This document shows positions 39,101 to 45,708 of a stretch of DNA of 64,000 bases, piece by piece. This DNA comes from Apostichopus japonicus (lineage: Eukaryota > Echinodermata > Holothuroidea > Aspidochirotida > Stichopodidae). The notes under the pieces were generated by a model, which was given only the letters and a program-made list of their open reading frames with translations, ran no database searches and was not told the DNA's origin. How positions within the stretch are numbered: position 1 is the first letter of the stretch; every line of letters begins with the position of its first letter. Where the stretch lies: the NCBI RefSeq assembly GCF_037975245.1, contig NC_092563.1, positions 20,537,094 to 20,601,093 on the forward strand, written 5' to 3'. Made by a program: the position numbers and the translations under genes.

Positions 39101-40740
39101 TTTAAAGATATTAAACTTGATGGAATCATCAAAGTAAATGGAATTACAAAACAGGGAAGGAAATCATCACATAATGCTAGAAACCAAATAGCTAAAGCAT
39201 GTATGGACCTTCAGATCTAGATGACATATAGAAGTGATGATAATTACACAGTTTGTAAATTAAATAATGCTACAGGACGGTCCCGTAAAAGAAATACAAA
39301 AATTAAAAAAAAAAAACCTCCATGAGGAACTTGGTTCAGACATCTTTGCAATTGGTACATAAATGGAACGTTTTACATTGACTGTTATAATAAAAACAAT
39401 TTTGCTTACAATGCACTTAGGTCCTGAAAAAAAGTGCACCAGAATAGCCGAGGCAGTCAAGTTTTCCAATTCTGAGTTACCAAGATTATGACAAATTCAA
39501 TGTAAAATAATGCTTGAAAGTTGTTTTAATTTTGCATGTAATATTTGTGGTAGGCAAGTGCAAAGTGTCAGATGAAGTTAGGAAATAATTTCCCTCCAGA
39601 AACCAGAACCTTGTAGTTGTTGTTAGTGAGTGGCATGACCTTAAAATAAATTATTCATTCCTTCATTATTCTATTATAAAACACAGAAGAAAATCTGATA
39701 AAATGAATATTCTCTCTGACTACAAAAGTGTATAATCTTGGTGCCCTCTCATTGCTTTTTCTAACTTAACCATCTGTTTTTTCCCAGAACACAATGCGAC
39801 CATCACAGACACTGTCCATGGATGTTTCTCGCCGACCGTGAGGGATCTGAAAATCAAGAATTTAAGAGCGTATCCTTTTCATTGCTATAATTGGAAAGTT
39901 TTGAAACAACAACTCATTGACCTTTAATACAAATTCTGATATGGTTGCTCTACCCGTGGTCACCAGAGCAGGGTACAATTTGGCGTGATCGAGTAGAGGC
40001 TATCCGACCAATATAAAGACACAGTACAAGAAATTCAACAACACATTCAAGTATAAGCTTGATAATAAATGTTATTCTTCAAAGTTACACAAAGTTTCAT
40101 CTTCCTTTAATAAATATGGATATAAGGCTAAATTATCAATACCTTGGCTTCTAAACATACAGTTTGAAAATAGATTGGGGGTTGCTTAGTTCTTTAGCGT
40201 TCGGTGCATGGGTACGGTACCGTAACTTGTAACTAAACTAGTGAATCAGGTAATGTTTACAAAATTCAATAGTTTGTTACATTTGCAATGCCCCCTGATC
40301 TCAAGAGTAATGAGTTCACAACATTCAAAATTGCCAGAACTCTGAACTTTTGTACAATATTTAGCTGGGGGCTTAACAACAACAAAGACATAATATCTCA
40401 CGAGGGGAACATTTTTCTCAGGTGGAGTAACTTTGTCAACTCTATCAGGAATGTTTGTATTCTTGCTTTTATTTTTCCACCGTTGCTCTCTTTCGTGGTA
40501 TCAGTTTCTTCCTTGACTCTCGAACTCAGAGAATGCGAGAAAAAGATGGGCAAGGAGTCGTTCAAGAAGGCCTACGCATTCTTGAAAGAGGCAAGATTTG
40601 GTGAAACCACCATGGCTGGCGAAACGGCAGACGAGAAACACATTATTCAAGGTCTCCGGCAGTTCGTGGATAATCCAAGCGATGGATTCCTTATCGATCA
40701 GTTACTGTTTCTGGAAGAACAGGCAAAGTTCATGAAATAG
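9409..40740 (+). CDS. NEK11: NEK11-type NIMA-related serine/threonine kinase (complete, 14 coding exons)
   Basis: Coding exons: 9409-9566, 16405-16570, 22274-22392, 23378-23569, 26802-26951, 27895-27973, 29124-29377, 29965-30079, 32757-32892, 36736-36801, 37534-37880, 38506-38563, 39788-39869, 40530-40740. They sum to 2133 bases, a 710-residue protein (human NEK11 is 645). All junctions are GT/AG and in phase. The kinase domain spans about residues 24-285: glycine loop GSGNFG at 31-36, candidate ATP-binding Lys54 or Lys57 in WKVLKEI, HRDLK at 152-156, DFG at 171-173 and SPE at 196-198. A basic coiled region follows with LTPRERMRLRKIQ, nearly identical to human NEK11, then a variable acidic linker and a conserved C-terminal helix pair ending DQLLFLEEQ. 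In vertebrates NEK11 acts in the G2/M DNA-damage checkpoint through CDC25A. That role is known for the family and inferred here. The gene spans 31 kb because of transposon-filled introns. Confidence 0.93.
11648..11712. repeat. Dispersed repeat segment shared with WRNIP1 intron 3
   Basis: The segment reads CCTGACATTTAGATCCTGGC, then a short hairpin around AGGATC, then TTCTTCAGAGGCTAAC. The same string with a few changes occurs at about 51877-51937, inside the inserted element in WRNIP1 intron 3. It is therefore part of a dispersed repeat family. On the minus strand it reads CTGAAGA, a GATCC stem, then TAAA, reminiscent of a degraded hammerhead core. Confidence 0.5.
12274..12394 (+). mobile_element. 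SINE-B, 5'-truncated copy
   Basis: The sequence running from ATGAATCTAAGAGACTGAC through the CTGCTTGCAGGAGGA hairpin to an ATACATACATAC tail matches the 3' half of the SINE-B elements at 27137-27400 (their minus strand). It lacks the tRNA-like head, as expected from 5' truncation during reverse transcription. Confidence 0.65.
16405..16570 (+). CDS. NEK11: NEK11 coding exon 2
   Basis: The exon starts after TTTTGCAG and ends before GTACTG. It encodes WKVLKEIACGDLAPDE, with the ATP-binding lysine, the alpha-C helix EAKLLSKLHHPNIVKF, and the hinge IITEYCE. It corresponds directly to human NEK11 LKVLKEISVGELNPNE and ITEYCE. Confidence 0.9.
16811..17205. mobile_element. Non-autonomous hAT-type DNA transposon (395 bp)
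   Basis: The element begins CAGTGGCAGAGC and ends GCTCCGCCACTG, so 11 of 12 terminal bases are inverted-repeat matched. It is flanked by a perfect 8-bp target duplication CAAGGAGT at 16803-16810 and 17206-17213. An 8-bp duplication with CA..TG termini is typical of hAT transposons. There is no transposase ORF inside. It sits in NEK11 intron 2, 240 bases past exon 2. Confidence 0.85.
17575..21000 (-). mobile_element. Non-LTR retrotransposon (CR1/L2-like group), near full length, antisense in NEK11 intron 2
   Basis: The element is read on the minus strand. It contains one long ORF (17788-20970) and a 3' UTR of about 200 bases. It ends CTTTACAAAATAAATTATT followed by an (ATT)n tail at about 17577-17595, a tail style typical of CR1/L2-group LINEs. 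The 5' end is not defined; a short 5' UTR may run to about 21200. I could not assign a clear target-site duplication. It lies entirely inside NEK11 intron 2 in the opposite orientation. Confidence 0.85.
17788..20970 (-). CDS. LINE ORF: AP endonuclease and reverse transcriptase (1060 aa)
   Basis: This is an uninterrupted 1060-residue ORF. Residues ~112-332 form an apurinic-type endonuclease: TETW at 143-146, GRGGGIAVM near 174-182, GDFN at 256-259 and SDH at 320-322. Residues ~540-820 form the reverse transcriptase: NYRPVSNLPFVSKILEK, DLSAAFDTVDH, GVPQGSVLGP, and the catalytic YADD at 778-781. The C-terminal domain contains LHWLPVSQRIRFKV and GPRLWNELP, as in CR1/L2/Jockey-group LINEs. The first ~110 residues are basic and unassigned. 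No separate ORF1 is seen upstream. The catalytic residues and open frame suggest a young and possibly active copy. It nicks target DNA and copies its own RNA; no role in the host gene is implied. Confidence 0.92.
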   Translation of the reverse strand: MLKYTSAQLLSIRGSLTKPLLRLPLQVYSTLKRNGISAVKPTSRGTKGIKRRRIPVRLTNTLARQVLKQRSANYDNLISLVRGQGRPGPDENNNNNTDQLIGSFSTNSMPLKLCLINPCSVCNKATELCDFTMDNALDACVITETWLKGDERDEVILAELKPPGYNVKHVPRKGRGGGIAVMHRDSILLVPNTSNSYQSFECLECVMQTTPPVRLVTIYRPPPSKTNGNNFRTFMEEITAYFELLVISTGILLVLGDFNLHIDKPADKEGAEFISLVESLGMTQHVTGATHRGGHTLDLVLTRNMDNIVPRVAVEDKCLSDHYLVFCVLPLHCLMPKTQVITYRRTKAIQPDSFICDISASSLASISSDTPADNAISLYNSVLSSIVDSHAPKKTRRVPVRLHPDWYTALIREAKQQRRQCERLWRRTRLTVHRDMFIEAKRKVNIMIAEAKSSHFHNIISENSSDSKKLFSVVSNLLGRKATPTLPPDKDSKELVHEFSTFFIDKITRIRASIVSEGKSKSFSLTVQKPPSCALDMWEPATEDELKRIIMASPSKSCGLDPLPTNLLKQCVKPLLPVISTIVNNSLKTGDVPSAFKLAHVTPLIKKPSLDPTVLSNYRPVSNLPFVSKILEKVVSSRLTSYLEHNGLQETHQSAYRKHHSTETALVRIQNDVMVALGGQKACLMVLLDLSAAFDTVDHLQLLSTLSDLGVKSSALKWMTSYLSDRQQIVCLGKDSSDPQTLECGVPQGSVLGPVLFTVYTSSLGQLLRSQDMDYHFYADDSSLYLMFHPNDISITVHRLEKCIASVRQWMSHKCLKMNDSKTEVLLISSKHLARKIECPSIIIGDHQVEPSDMAKSIGVIMDKHASMEDHITSVCRSAQYHLYNIGRIRKYLTREATEQLIHAFITSKLDYCNALFCGLPVKQMKRLQRLQNIAARIVTLTRTSNHITPILHELHWLPVSQRIRFKVLLLVFKCQNNMAPPYLQDLIRLYQPTRALRSAGHSRLEVPITKTNSYGNRAFCVAGPRLWNELPAELKTVPTLTTFKSKLKTFLFRQHYCNF
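22065..22146. repeat. 12-bp tandem repeat
   Basis: About six imperfect copies of an ACAACCAAGTAC-type unit are seen just upstream of NEK11 exon 3. Confidence 0.6.
22274..22392 (+). CDS. NEK11: NEK11 coding exon 3
   Basis: The exon lies between TTGTCTTTAG and GTGGGT. It encodes GGDLDDMITATKKAGKSL, the alpha-D helix region, then MDWFVQLTLAVQHMHSR, the alpha-E helix leading to the catalytic loop. It aligns with human NEK11 GRDLDDKIQEYKQAGK. Confidence 0.9.
22393..23377. other. NEK11 intron 3
   Basis: The intron is 985 bases and AT-rich. A G-rich patch lies at about 22664-22695. No coding exon, repeat family member or RNA gene is recognised. Confidence 0.6.
23378..23569 (+). CDS. NEK11: NEK11 coding exon 4
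   Basis: This exon is the catalytic core: VLHRDLKTRNIFLKNN (catalytic Asp154), KIGDFGISR (DFG 171-173), the activation segment FTGTPYYMSPE, and EGYNSKSDVW. The acceptor is CGAGTAG and the donor GTAAGT. It is nearly colinear with human NEK11. Confidence 0.95.
23570..26801. other. NEK11 intron 4
   Basis: The intron is 3.2 kb. Its right half is a large TA-rich minisatellite (listed separately). The left half, 23570-25130, shows no recognisable feature beyond scattered TACAGTA words. Confidence 0.6.
25137..26560. repeat. Higher-order minisatellite, 178-bp unit
   Basis: The array is built from short words such as CACATAGTGTATA and CACATCTTATATTCATAG. From about 25377 the higher-order unit repeats every 178 bases, with the anchor CACATCTTATATTCATAGTG at 25377, 25555, 25733, 25911, 26089, 26267 and 26445. 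Each unit contains a GACACAG-type half and a TTTACAAAC-type half. Copies differ at only a few positions. The open minus-strand frames here are by-products of the repeat. Confidence 0.92.
26802..26951 (+). CDS. NEK11: NEK11 coding exon 5
   Basis: The exon encodes SIACILYELCALQHAFEGQS, then a segment reading IVEGKPPEIPKNYD and VQKVIEM, the alpha-F to alpha-H region of the kinase. The acceptor is TTGTGTAG and the donor GTACGT. The Met codon is split across intron 5. Confidence 0.92.
26952..27894. other. NEK11 intron 5
   Basis: The intron is 943 bases. The SINE-B copy fills the middle. The segment 27401-27894 shows no recognisable feature. Confidence 0.6.
27137..27400 (-). mobile_element. SINE-B, full-length tRNA-derived SINE
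   Basis: Read on the minus strand, the element has a tRNA-like head. An A box TTAGCTCAGTGG lies near 27390 and a B box GGTTCGAGTCA near 27345. The body contains GTTGTTGACAATTGACAATT and a CTGCTTGCAGGAGGA hairpin, and it ends in a (CATA)n tail at 27137-27170. It lies in NEK11 intron 5. Other copies are at 12274-12394 and 51681-52338. Confidence 0.82.
27895..27973 (+). CDS. NEK11: NEK11 coding exon 6
   Basis: This short exon encodes LLNRNPSERPSAAEVTKIPY and ends at HIE in phase 0. It carries the conserved Arg of the alpha-I region and the end of the kinase domain, matching human MLNKNPSLRPSAIEILKIPY. Confidence 0.92.
27974..29123. other. NEK11 intron 6
   Basis: The intron is 1150 bases. Nothing is recognised before the SINE-D pair. 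A TA microsatellite sits about 50 bases before exon 7. Confidence 0.6.
28766..29068 (+). mobile_element. SINE-D, two adjacent tRNA-derived copies
   Basis: Two similar units lie at about 28766-28900 and 28925-29068. Each has a head with TAGTTAGGGTGTCCGCAT, a B box GGTTTGAATCC (GGTTTGAATTC in the first), a GGTGGAGGCTGGAAG segment, and then a TTTTCCAACTCA body. The second also keeps the A box TAGCCTAGTAG. Both are followed by TA-rich tails. They sit in NEK11 intron 6, just upstream of exon 7. They are SINE copies or solo heads and not functional tRNA genes, because no cloverleaf stems form. Confidence 0.65.
29124..29377 (+). CDS. NEK11: NEK11 coding exon 7
   Basis: The exon encodes the post-kinase coiled region: KMYNRMADLKYQKEDDV, then KTHLEDLQDISVKE, then KMKHLTPRERMRLRKIQ and ADEQAHLLR. 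TPRERMRLRK is almost identical to the human protein and is the best diagnostic outside the kinase domain. The donor is GTAAGT. Confidence 0.92.
29378..29964. other. NEK11 intron 7
   Basis: The intron is 587 bases and AT-rich, with no recognisable feature. Confidence 0.6.
29965..30079 (+). CDS. NEK11: NEK11 coding exon 8
   Basis: The acceptor is CTTTCAG and the donor GTATTA. The phase is correct on both sides. It encodes MHARKNRFENEVRKGTIQGT and TRPAWQVGAGEAQQ, a basic then neutral linker with little outside similarity. Support comes from splice sites and frame more than from homology. Confidence 0.75.
30080..32756. other. NEK11 intron 8
   Basis: The intron is 2.7 kb. It holds a T-run at about 30222-30240 and a 17-bp tandem repeat at 30274-30340 (four copies of CTATTACATATTCATAG). 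A C-rich stretch lies at 31680-31715. No coding sequence is recognised. Confidence 0.6.
30274..30340. repeat. 17-bp tandem repeat, four copies
   Basis: CTATTACATATTCATAG repeats at 30274, 30291, 30308 and 30325 with almost no change. Confidence 0.85.
32757..32892 (+). CDS. NEK11: NEK11 coding exon 9
   Basis: The exon encodes IQHSSYAYSDATTYPPMGY and then YAEYDEDPTADRWAAEGM, a Tyr- and Asp-rich linker. The acceptor is CTTCCGTAG and the donor GTCAGT, with consistent phase. Codon composition differs clearly from the AT-rich introns around it. Confidence 0.8.
32910..33360 (-). mobile_element. Probable LINE 3' UTR fragment with (GAAAT)n tail
   Basis: Just after exon 9 the plus strand reads TATATTTCATTTCATTTCAT, which on the minus strand is a (GAAAT)n tail. 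The next ~430 bases are non-coding and have a different composition from the intron (C/A-rich with CCACCC patches). This looks like a 5'-truncated retrotransposon 3' end inserted in antisense. No coding motif remains, so the family is not assigned. Confidence 0.4.
33497..33770. repeat. 54-bp minisatellite, about five copies
   Basis: The word TAATTATAGTCACA recurs at 33501, 33555, 33609, 33663 and 33717, an exact 54-base period. The unit also contains GGCATTACAATAATGCTTAGC, with a few substitutions between copies. Because 54 is a multiple of three, the minus strand stays open as an 18-residue repeat. This is not evidence of coding. Confidence 0.9.
36040..36525 (+). mobile_element. 5'-truncated LINE fragment with RT C-terminal domain and shared 3' tail
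   Basis: The plus strand encodes, across at least one frameshift, LHWLPVEVRITFKVMVPVYE and then APHMWNSLPFIIR and KKALKTYLYSK. These match the C-terminal domain of CR1/L2-group LINEs (compare LHWLPVSQRIRFKV and GPRLWNELP in the intact element at 17788-20970). It ends GCGCTATATAAGTGTCTAAT followed by a (TATG)n tail at about 36508-36522. It is a decayed copy in NEK11 intron 9. Confidence 0.78.
36736..36801 (+). CDS. NEK11: NEK11 coding exon 10
   Basis: This 66-base exon encodes SRTMSPSYVSYEDRPIKPAS. The acceptor is TTTCAG and the donor GTATCA, phase 1 at both ends, so it could be skipped without a frameshift. It resembles the start of exon 11 (YDDRPITPMK), hinting at an internal duplication. 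Confidence 0.72.
36802..37533. other. NEK11 intron 10
   Basis: The intron is 732 bases. It contains a C-run at about 37148-37160, a purine tract of GGGGAGGGAGGGG units at 37266-37310, and a long T-run just before the exon 11 acceptor. Confidence 0.6.
37266..37310. repeat. G-rich purine tract
   Basis: Repeated GGGAGGGAGGGG blocks form a pure purine strand able in principle to form G-quadruplex or triplex structures. The tract is intronic. Confidence 0.7.
37534..37880 (+). CDS. NEK11: NEK11 coding exon 11
   Basis: This is the longest coding exon (347 bases). It encodes a disordered linker: YDDRPITPMKHTVNFDDPD, the lysine-rich KKSPKKNGASKKTQSPSK (a possible nuclear localisation segment with SP sites), and an acidic end PEGIPEDADAAETFYSQHED. 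The acceptor lies after a long pyrimidine run; the donor is GTGAGT. Confidence 0.88.
37881..38505. other. NEK11 intron 11
   Basis: The intron is 625 bases, with G-rich patches near 38174-38240. No recognisable feature. Confidence 0.6.
38506..38563 (+). CDS. NEK11: NEK11 coding exon 12
   Basis: This 58-base exon encodes DDYGALMDCMQDALSKTAT, matching human SDIEALARCLENVLG. The acceptor is TCTAATAG and the donor GTGAGT. Its last 23 bases and the donor are repeated twice more downstream in the intron. Confidence 0.88.
38541..38695. repeat. Triplication of the exon 12 end and its splice donor
   Basis: A ~50-55-base unit starting TGCTCTCAGCAAAACAGC, running through CTGGTGAGTTATAGATATA and ending ACTAAAAC, occurs at 38541, 38591 and 38646. 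The first copy includes the true exon end. The donors are GTGAGT at 38564, GTGAGT at 38614 and GTAAGT at 38669. Reading past the first donor meets a TAG at 38572-38574. Confidence 0.9.
38696..39787. other. NEK11 intron 12, remainder
   Basis: The segment is about 1.1 kb and AT-rich. A C-run followed by an A-rich stretch lies at 38797-38825. No recognisable feature. Confidence 0.6.
39788..39869 (+). CDS. NEK11: NEK11 coding exon 13
   Basis: The exon encodes HNATITDTVHGCFSPTVRDL followed by KIKNLRA. The acceptor is TTTTCCCAG and the donor GTATCC. The motif corresponds to the human segment where a short hydrophobic turn precedes the C-terminal helices. Confidence 0.82.
39870..40529. other. NEK11 intron 13
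   Basis: The intron is 660 bases, with no recognisable feature. Confidence 0.6.
40530..40740 (+). CDS. NEK11: NEK11 terminal coding exon 14
   Basis: The exon starts after CGAACTCAG and ends at TAG 40738-40740. It encodes ECEKKMGKESFKKAYAFLKE, then EKHIIQGLRQFVDN and FLIDQLLFLEEQAKFMK. The pattern matches the human C-terminus (EEVYNYLKRAR and FEVDQLLYFEEQ), confirming the gene end. Confidence 0.93.
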
Positions 40741-40864
40741 GTCAGTTGTGGAGCTTTTCCTTTTTTCGAAAGCATTACATCGAGTGGTCCGGTCTCTTTT
40801 TCCCTATAAAACCGTTGTATTTCAGTTAAAATCTTTTTGTTATAATTCCGATGCTGTAATTCTT

Positions 40865-40870
40865 ATTAAA
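40865..40870 (+). terminator. Candidate NEK11 polyadenylation signal
   Basis: ATTAAA lies 125 bases past the stop codon. A second ATTAAA follows at 40960-40965. Either could be used; there is no direct evidence. Confidence 0.4.
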
Positions 40871-42116
40871 GGTATACCGCAAATTCATGCAACTGATAAA
40901 TTTTCATGTGCTGATTAATTAAATACCTTAAGTGTCTTTTGAGATTTTGTATTTAATTTATTAAAGGACTGCTGTACGTACTCACAGTGCTTTTGAAGAT
41001 CAATTTGAATTGATTGAGTGGTGAGGGGGTGGGGTGGGGAGATAGAGAGGAAGCGGGTTGTTGTAATTTGAATGAAAGCTTGGAGTTTTAAAAATCCAAT
41101 ATTATCTTGAACTGTAAATTGGATAGCCACCCTATGTGAAGTGTGAGATACGAGTCATAGCCCGTCAGGCATGCAAATGTGGCCTTCTTTATAGTGTCGT
41201 AATTTAACTGCCTTCCACACTAGTTTATTATAATAGTTTGAAGCAGAAACTCACCGAAGAAGCATATAGATGGTCCATCCCACCATCTCAAAGGGTCTGT
41301 TTGGCGAGTTATGGGGGGGGGGGATTTGACCCTGGATACCAGCCTATGTTCACCCCTGATTACACCTTGATAGCAACTATGCTGATGCAACACCTTGATG
41401 AAATGACTTCATAAACAGCAGATGATAGATCAATAAGATGATTTTCTAAACAAATGTCCCCTAAAAAGAGGGTAGAATTGTCCTGGCCTGCTGGTGTACC
41501 GGATTGGAACCAGTATGCCGCTTGGTATGAACGTCTGAAGGCACCACCAGGTCGAAATATTGGATGCACTCATATCCTTACGATTTGCAAATGGTCCTAG
41601 CTTCATCTGAGGTGACAAATGCACCACTTTGACCAGTTGGATCACTACATGAGACAGTAATACTTTATGCCCCACTCCCCCCCCATCCCTCCCCCCTAAT
41701 TGTATAAATATAAAGAACTTATTTGTTTGTCCAGTCAGATCTTCCAGATGACATAAAATGAGGACAAGAGTCCTGATAAGATGTAGCATAACTATTGAAT
41801 CAGTACAGTATATACACCTTGACTGCTCATATATGTAATATTAGAGGCATATTATATGCAGTACTATGTAAAGCATTACCCCCAAATATGCTATTAAAGA
41901 CATGCCAAATCATCATCTAGGAATGTGCCTCCTCTCCCCCCCCCCCCTCCTCTCTCCCTCCTGTGATGGAAGTTTACACCCTTTAGCAAAATTATTCTGC
42001 CATATTTTATCACTTGCCACATTCCTGTGGATAAGTTGGCACACTGCAATATTGTCCTTTTTATCTTTTATATAGAAAGACATTTTGGTTACAATCTCAA
42101 AGAAATCGCACATTGA

Positions 42117-42475
42117 AACTTTATTCATAGTTGTAGTACGCTGACCTACATGGGGGTAGAGGGTGTGGGGAAGGAAAGGATGGAGAAATTGTCAGCAAAG
42201 TGCAGGTGATCTCTTAGTGTACTAAATGTTCTGTCAAAGTTAACAGTAAGAATATGATACTTTGAAGGGGTAGGAGAGGGGGGAAGGGGAGGATGGAAAC
42301 TTTATTTATAATTTTAGTACGCTGACATAAATGGGGGTGGAGGGTGTGGGGAAGGAAAGGATGGAGAACTTGTCAGCAAAGTGCAGATGATCTCTTAGTT
42401 TACTAAATGTTCTGTCAAAGTTAAACAGTAAGAAGATTAAATTTTTGAAGGGGTGGGGGGGGGATGGAGGATGGA
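42117..42475. repeat. Tandem duplication, 181-bp period
   Basis: A segment reading AGTACGCTGAC, then GAGGGTGTGGGGAAGGAAAG, then GTCAGCAAAGTGCA and ACTAAATGTTCTGTCAAAG occurs at 42117-42297 and again at 42298-42475 with scattered differences. Confidence 0.88.
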
Positions 42476-42711
42476 TTGATTTATTACAAAATTGAGATGA
42501 GCTGTTGATAGGGATAAAACTTGACTTTCATTAAACATATCACCTTGAATCGTTGAGATTATATATTTTATGAACTAGGGATATTTTCTTCCAATATTCC
42601 ATTTTTTTCCCATAATTTTGTTGTTTTTTGTTACATTTATATTTTGTACATGTATTTTTTCAGAAGTTACTTTCTTTTCATATCTGCGTCCATTTTCGTA
42701 GGTTCTGTTTG

Positions 42712-42960
42712 CCTTGAAATTTTCAAATATACCTTGGATAATTGTTATAAATATCATGTATTTAATACCACCTTGAATTGACAAAACTTTGATCAATAGT
42801 ATGAAAATATGTAACCAGACGTAATGAATGTAATGATAAGCCTTGAAATTTCCAGTTATACCTTGGATTATTGTTATATCATGTATTTACCACCTTGAAT
42901 TGACACAAGTTTGATAAACAGTATGAAAATACTTAAAGAAAGACGAAACGAATGTATGCA
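42712..42960. repeat. Tandem duplication, ~129-bp period
   Basis: Two copies begin CCTTGAAATTT at 42712 and 42841. They share ATACCTTGGAT, ATCATGTATTTA, CACCTTGAATTGACA and AGTATGAAAATA. Small indels separate them. Confidence 0.85.
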
Positions 42961-44069
42961 ACAAGCTTTGTAGATGGCAGCTAGAAAATTTTTATTATCT
43001 ACATTTTATGAAGTAATGTTTAGAAGTTTAATCAAACGCTGGTCAATAACAAAATTTACCAAAATTACTTATATAAAGTCTAATGAACGGTCACAAGTGT
43101 TTTGTGTAATGACATTTTTCTTAAATCTTTTCATTTCTGAAGCACTGTAATCAATTCCCTTTCTCATGTTGCTATGCAACGGTAGGTAAAAATGTATTCC
43201 CTGTACCAAAACAAAAATCATGATTTCAGAATAGCCCATCAATGTTGCAATAGAAGTACAATCAGTCTTACACATTTTTTTATCATAAATAAATTGTCTG
43301 CAATTCTCATGCCAGTAAGTGAGATCTGCTGTACAAATTGTATCGTTAAACATTAACCAGGGCACCGTGTCAAAGGTATTAGATAGTGAGTGGGCTACAG
43401 CATAATGTGCTAAATGCAGACAGGCTGCGTGGGGCATAATCATTCCTTGAGCTCTACAGTTTCACACAGTGGGCCCTGCCGGTCTTCACCGATAAATATC
43501 TCTTCTGTTTGATATTGTTTCAGCCTAACTGCAGGGGATTTTACAGCAGCTGCATCTTTTATTTTGACACATTGCTTAATGATGAATGTTTATAGACGTT
43601 TCATTCAGGCCACATTTGAACTTGTCTTGACAAGAAAATGTCATACTCGCTTAATGTCTGACCCTGCTTCAGGGCCACTATTAACATATCGATAGCTACA
43701 ATTTTGAAAATAATATATATCTTGTTTCTTAAGTCTTCTGACAGATAAGCATCATGTAGTAGGCAATGTAAGCTAAATTTAAAAACTTAAGATTAAAAGT
43801 GGAATATTTAAATTTTTTTTTTCCTCCAGTGCTTGAAAGAAACTTTGATTATATTTGTAGTGAATGCAAGAAATGACCAATAAATGTTCAGATATTTGAT
43901 CTTATTCTGTAAGACTCTCATTTCCGAGTTTGTATGTACAGCAGTCACCACATTACACAGAGAATGAATGAGAGAGTGCTATGCTAACATAATATACAGA
44001 AACTTAAATTCATATATAATGGGTTGCCATAGTCCCCGCGCTCCTCTGCTTTGTCTGTACTAATACGTA

Positions 44070-44380
44070 ATAAAAATAATAATATTTGCTTTTTTATATA
44101 GAGCTTTATACCAGCGATAGGTCTCAAAGTACTTTACATACGTTATATTACCCCTGGTCAATGATAACCTGTCCCAGAGACAATCCCTCCAGTCGGCAGC
44201 AGTTATATACTGCGCACAATGACAAGTTACCTCACAGGTACCCATTTAACCCTGGGTGGAGAGAGGCAAGTGAGATAAAGCATCTTGCCCAAGGACACAA
44301 CATAATGAACTAGGCAGTAATCGAACCAGCAATCCTTGGATCACGAGTCCGACGCCTTAGCCACATGGCCACCACTCTCT
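44070..44380 (-). mobile_element. SINE-A, full-length tRNA-derived SINE
   Basis: Read on the minus strand, it has a tRNA-like head with TGTGGCTAAGGCGTCGGACT and a B box GGTTCGATTAC. The body contains TTGTGTCCTTGGGCAAGATG and ACCAGGGGTAATATAACGTA, and it ends in an AT-rich AATATTATT tail. The copy at 48370-48663 is nearly the same. Confidence 0.8.
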
Positions 44381-44450
44381 CACGTAGCCGACAATCACAT
44401 TGTATGCATGACGAATTACATCTATTTCAAACTTAACAAACTATACAGTA

Positions 44451-44626
44451 AAAAGATGGAAAATTCCTGTAGAGGCTCCTTACGATGTATTAATGGATCT
44501 GAAGCAGTCGTTGAGTTACAATAGCATTTAATGAATGTGAAAACAACATGAACATTACAACACATATATATATATATTCAGAGAATGTGAAAGAAGGAAT
44601 TGAATGAATTCAAGATTTATAAGGCA
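44451..44626 (+). repeat. Inverted dispersed duplication, copy 1
   Basis: The stretch from AAAGATGGAAAATTC through GGATCTGAAGCAGTCGTTGA and AACATGAACATTACAACA to AATTCAAGATTTATAAGGCA matches the minus strand of 46764-47000 over nearly its whole length. The other copy has a ~70-base insertion where this one has a TA microsatellite. Confidence 0.85.
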
Positions 44627-45218
44627 AAAAAACATGAGTTCAAGCGCAACAATATTTGCTGATAATAAGAGGTAATACCGCATATACTAAAGTACAAAGA
44701 TCATTCCCACTTTTTTTTTGACTGACGGTTGTTATAAAATGACTTATGTGTTTATGCTATGGCATAAATAACCCAAAGTTTGAGTCCTATCCCAGCATGA
44801 GCAATGGAGGTCTACTAAAACCAACGGCCATAAACGAAGGCACTATTAACCAGGCATCAGCTTTTTCCGTGAATTTGCGGAACATCCGTGATTTCTTTTC
44901 TACCTCGGGGACAAAATGTATTATCCTAACACACTGTAGCATACACAAACCCCAGGCTCATCCCTGATTAACATGATGAATCATTCCGGTTTTTTTCAAT
45001 GGAGAGGGGGGATGGGGGTAGGGGAGACAATAAGAAATCTGCTTGGCACTCGGTAAAGTTGACACGACTGCTCAAGCTTTTATTCCTTTAATATATATGG
45101 AAGAGTTAATGTGGGTTGCTGGAGGGAGAGGCTACCAGCTTTCCCTTCTAACACCTCAGTCTCCACCAATTGTCCCTGCATATCACTGAGAGGGCCATGA
45201 CCTGATCACTCCATTGAC

Positions 45219-45545
45219 ACAGAAAAATGTAGTTCCCTTGCAGAAGACGAGGATAACCCAAGACATTTCCTATCGAAGCACTACTAACCTGCATATGACC
45301 CAGTGCCACAGAGAACTTATTACTCTTAATGGATAACATCTGAAGCAGTATTAATAATGTGTTCATTTTGAGGATTCACCAAAACAGAAAAATTTAGACC
45401 CCTTGCAGAAGACCAGGATAACCCAAGACATTTCCTATTGAAGCACTACTAACCTGAATATGACCCAGTGCCACAGAGAACTTATTACTATAAATGGATT
45501 ACATCTGAAGCAGTTTTGTTGTTGTTCTTTTTGAGGATTTACCCA
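45219..45545. repeat. Tandem duplication, 165-bp period
   Basis: Two copies start ACAGAAAAAT at 45219 and 45384. They share CCTTGCAGAAGAC, GGATAACCCAAGACATTTCC, GAAGCACTACTAACCTG, and ATGACCCAGTGCCACAGAGA. The copies are close in sequence, so the duplication is probably recent. Confidence 0.9.
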
Positions 45546-45708
45546 AATCAAATGCTTAGGATCATATTAATATGTTTAAGTAGAGACAGTCTGCAACAAG
45601 GATGGGTATGAAATGGATCTTGCAGGCCACAGTGAAATTTGATACCCAATACACAGGCCGCAACATCCAAGGATGAACCTACTCTGAACGCTGATTATTA
45701 CACTATAC

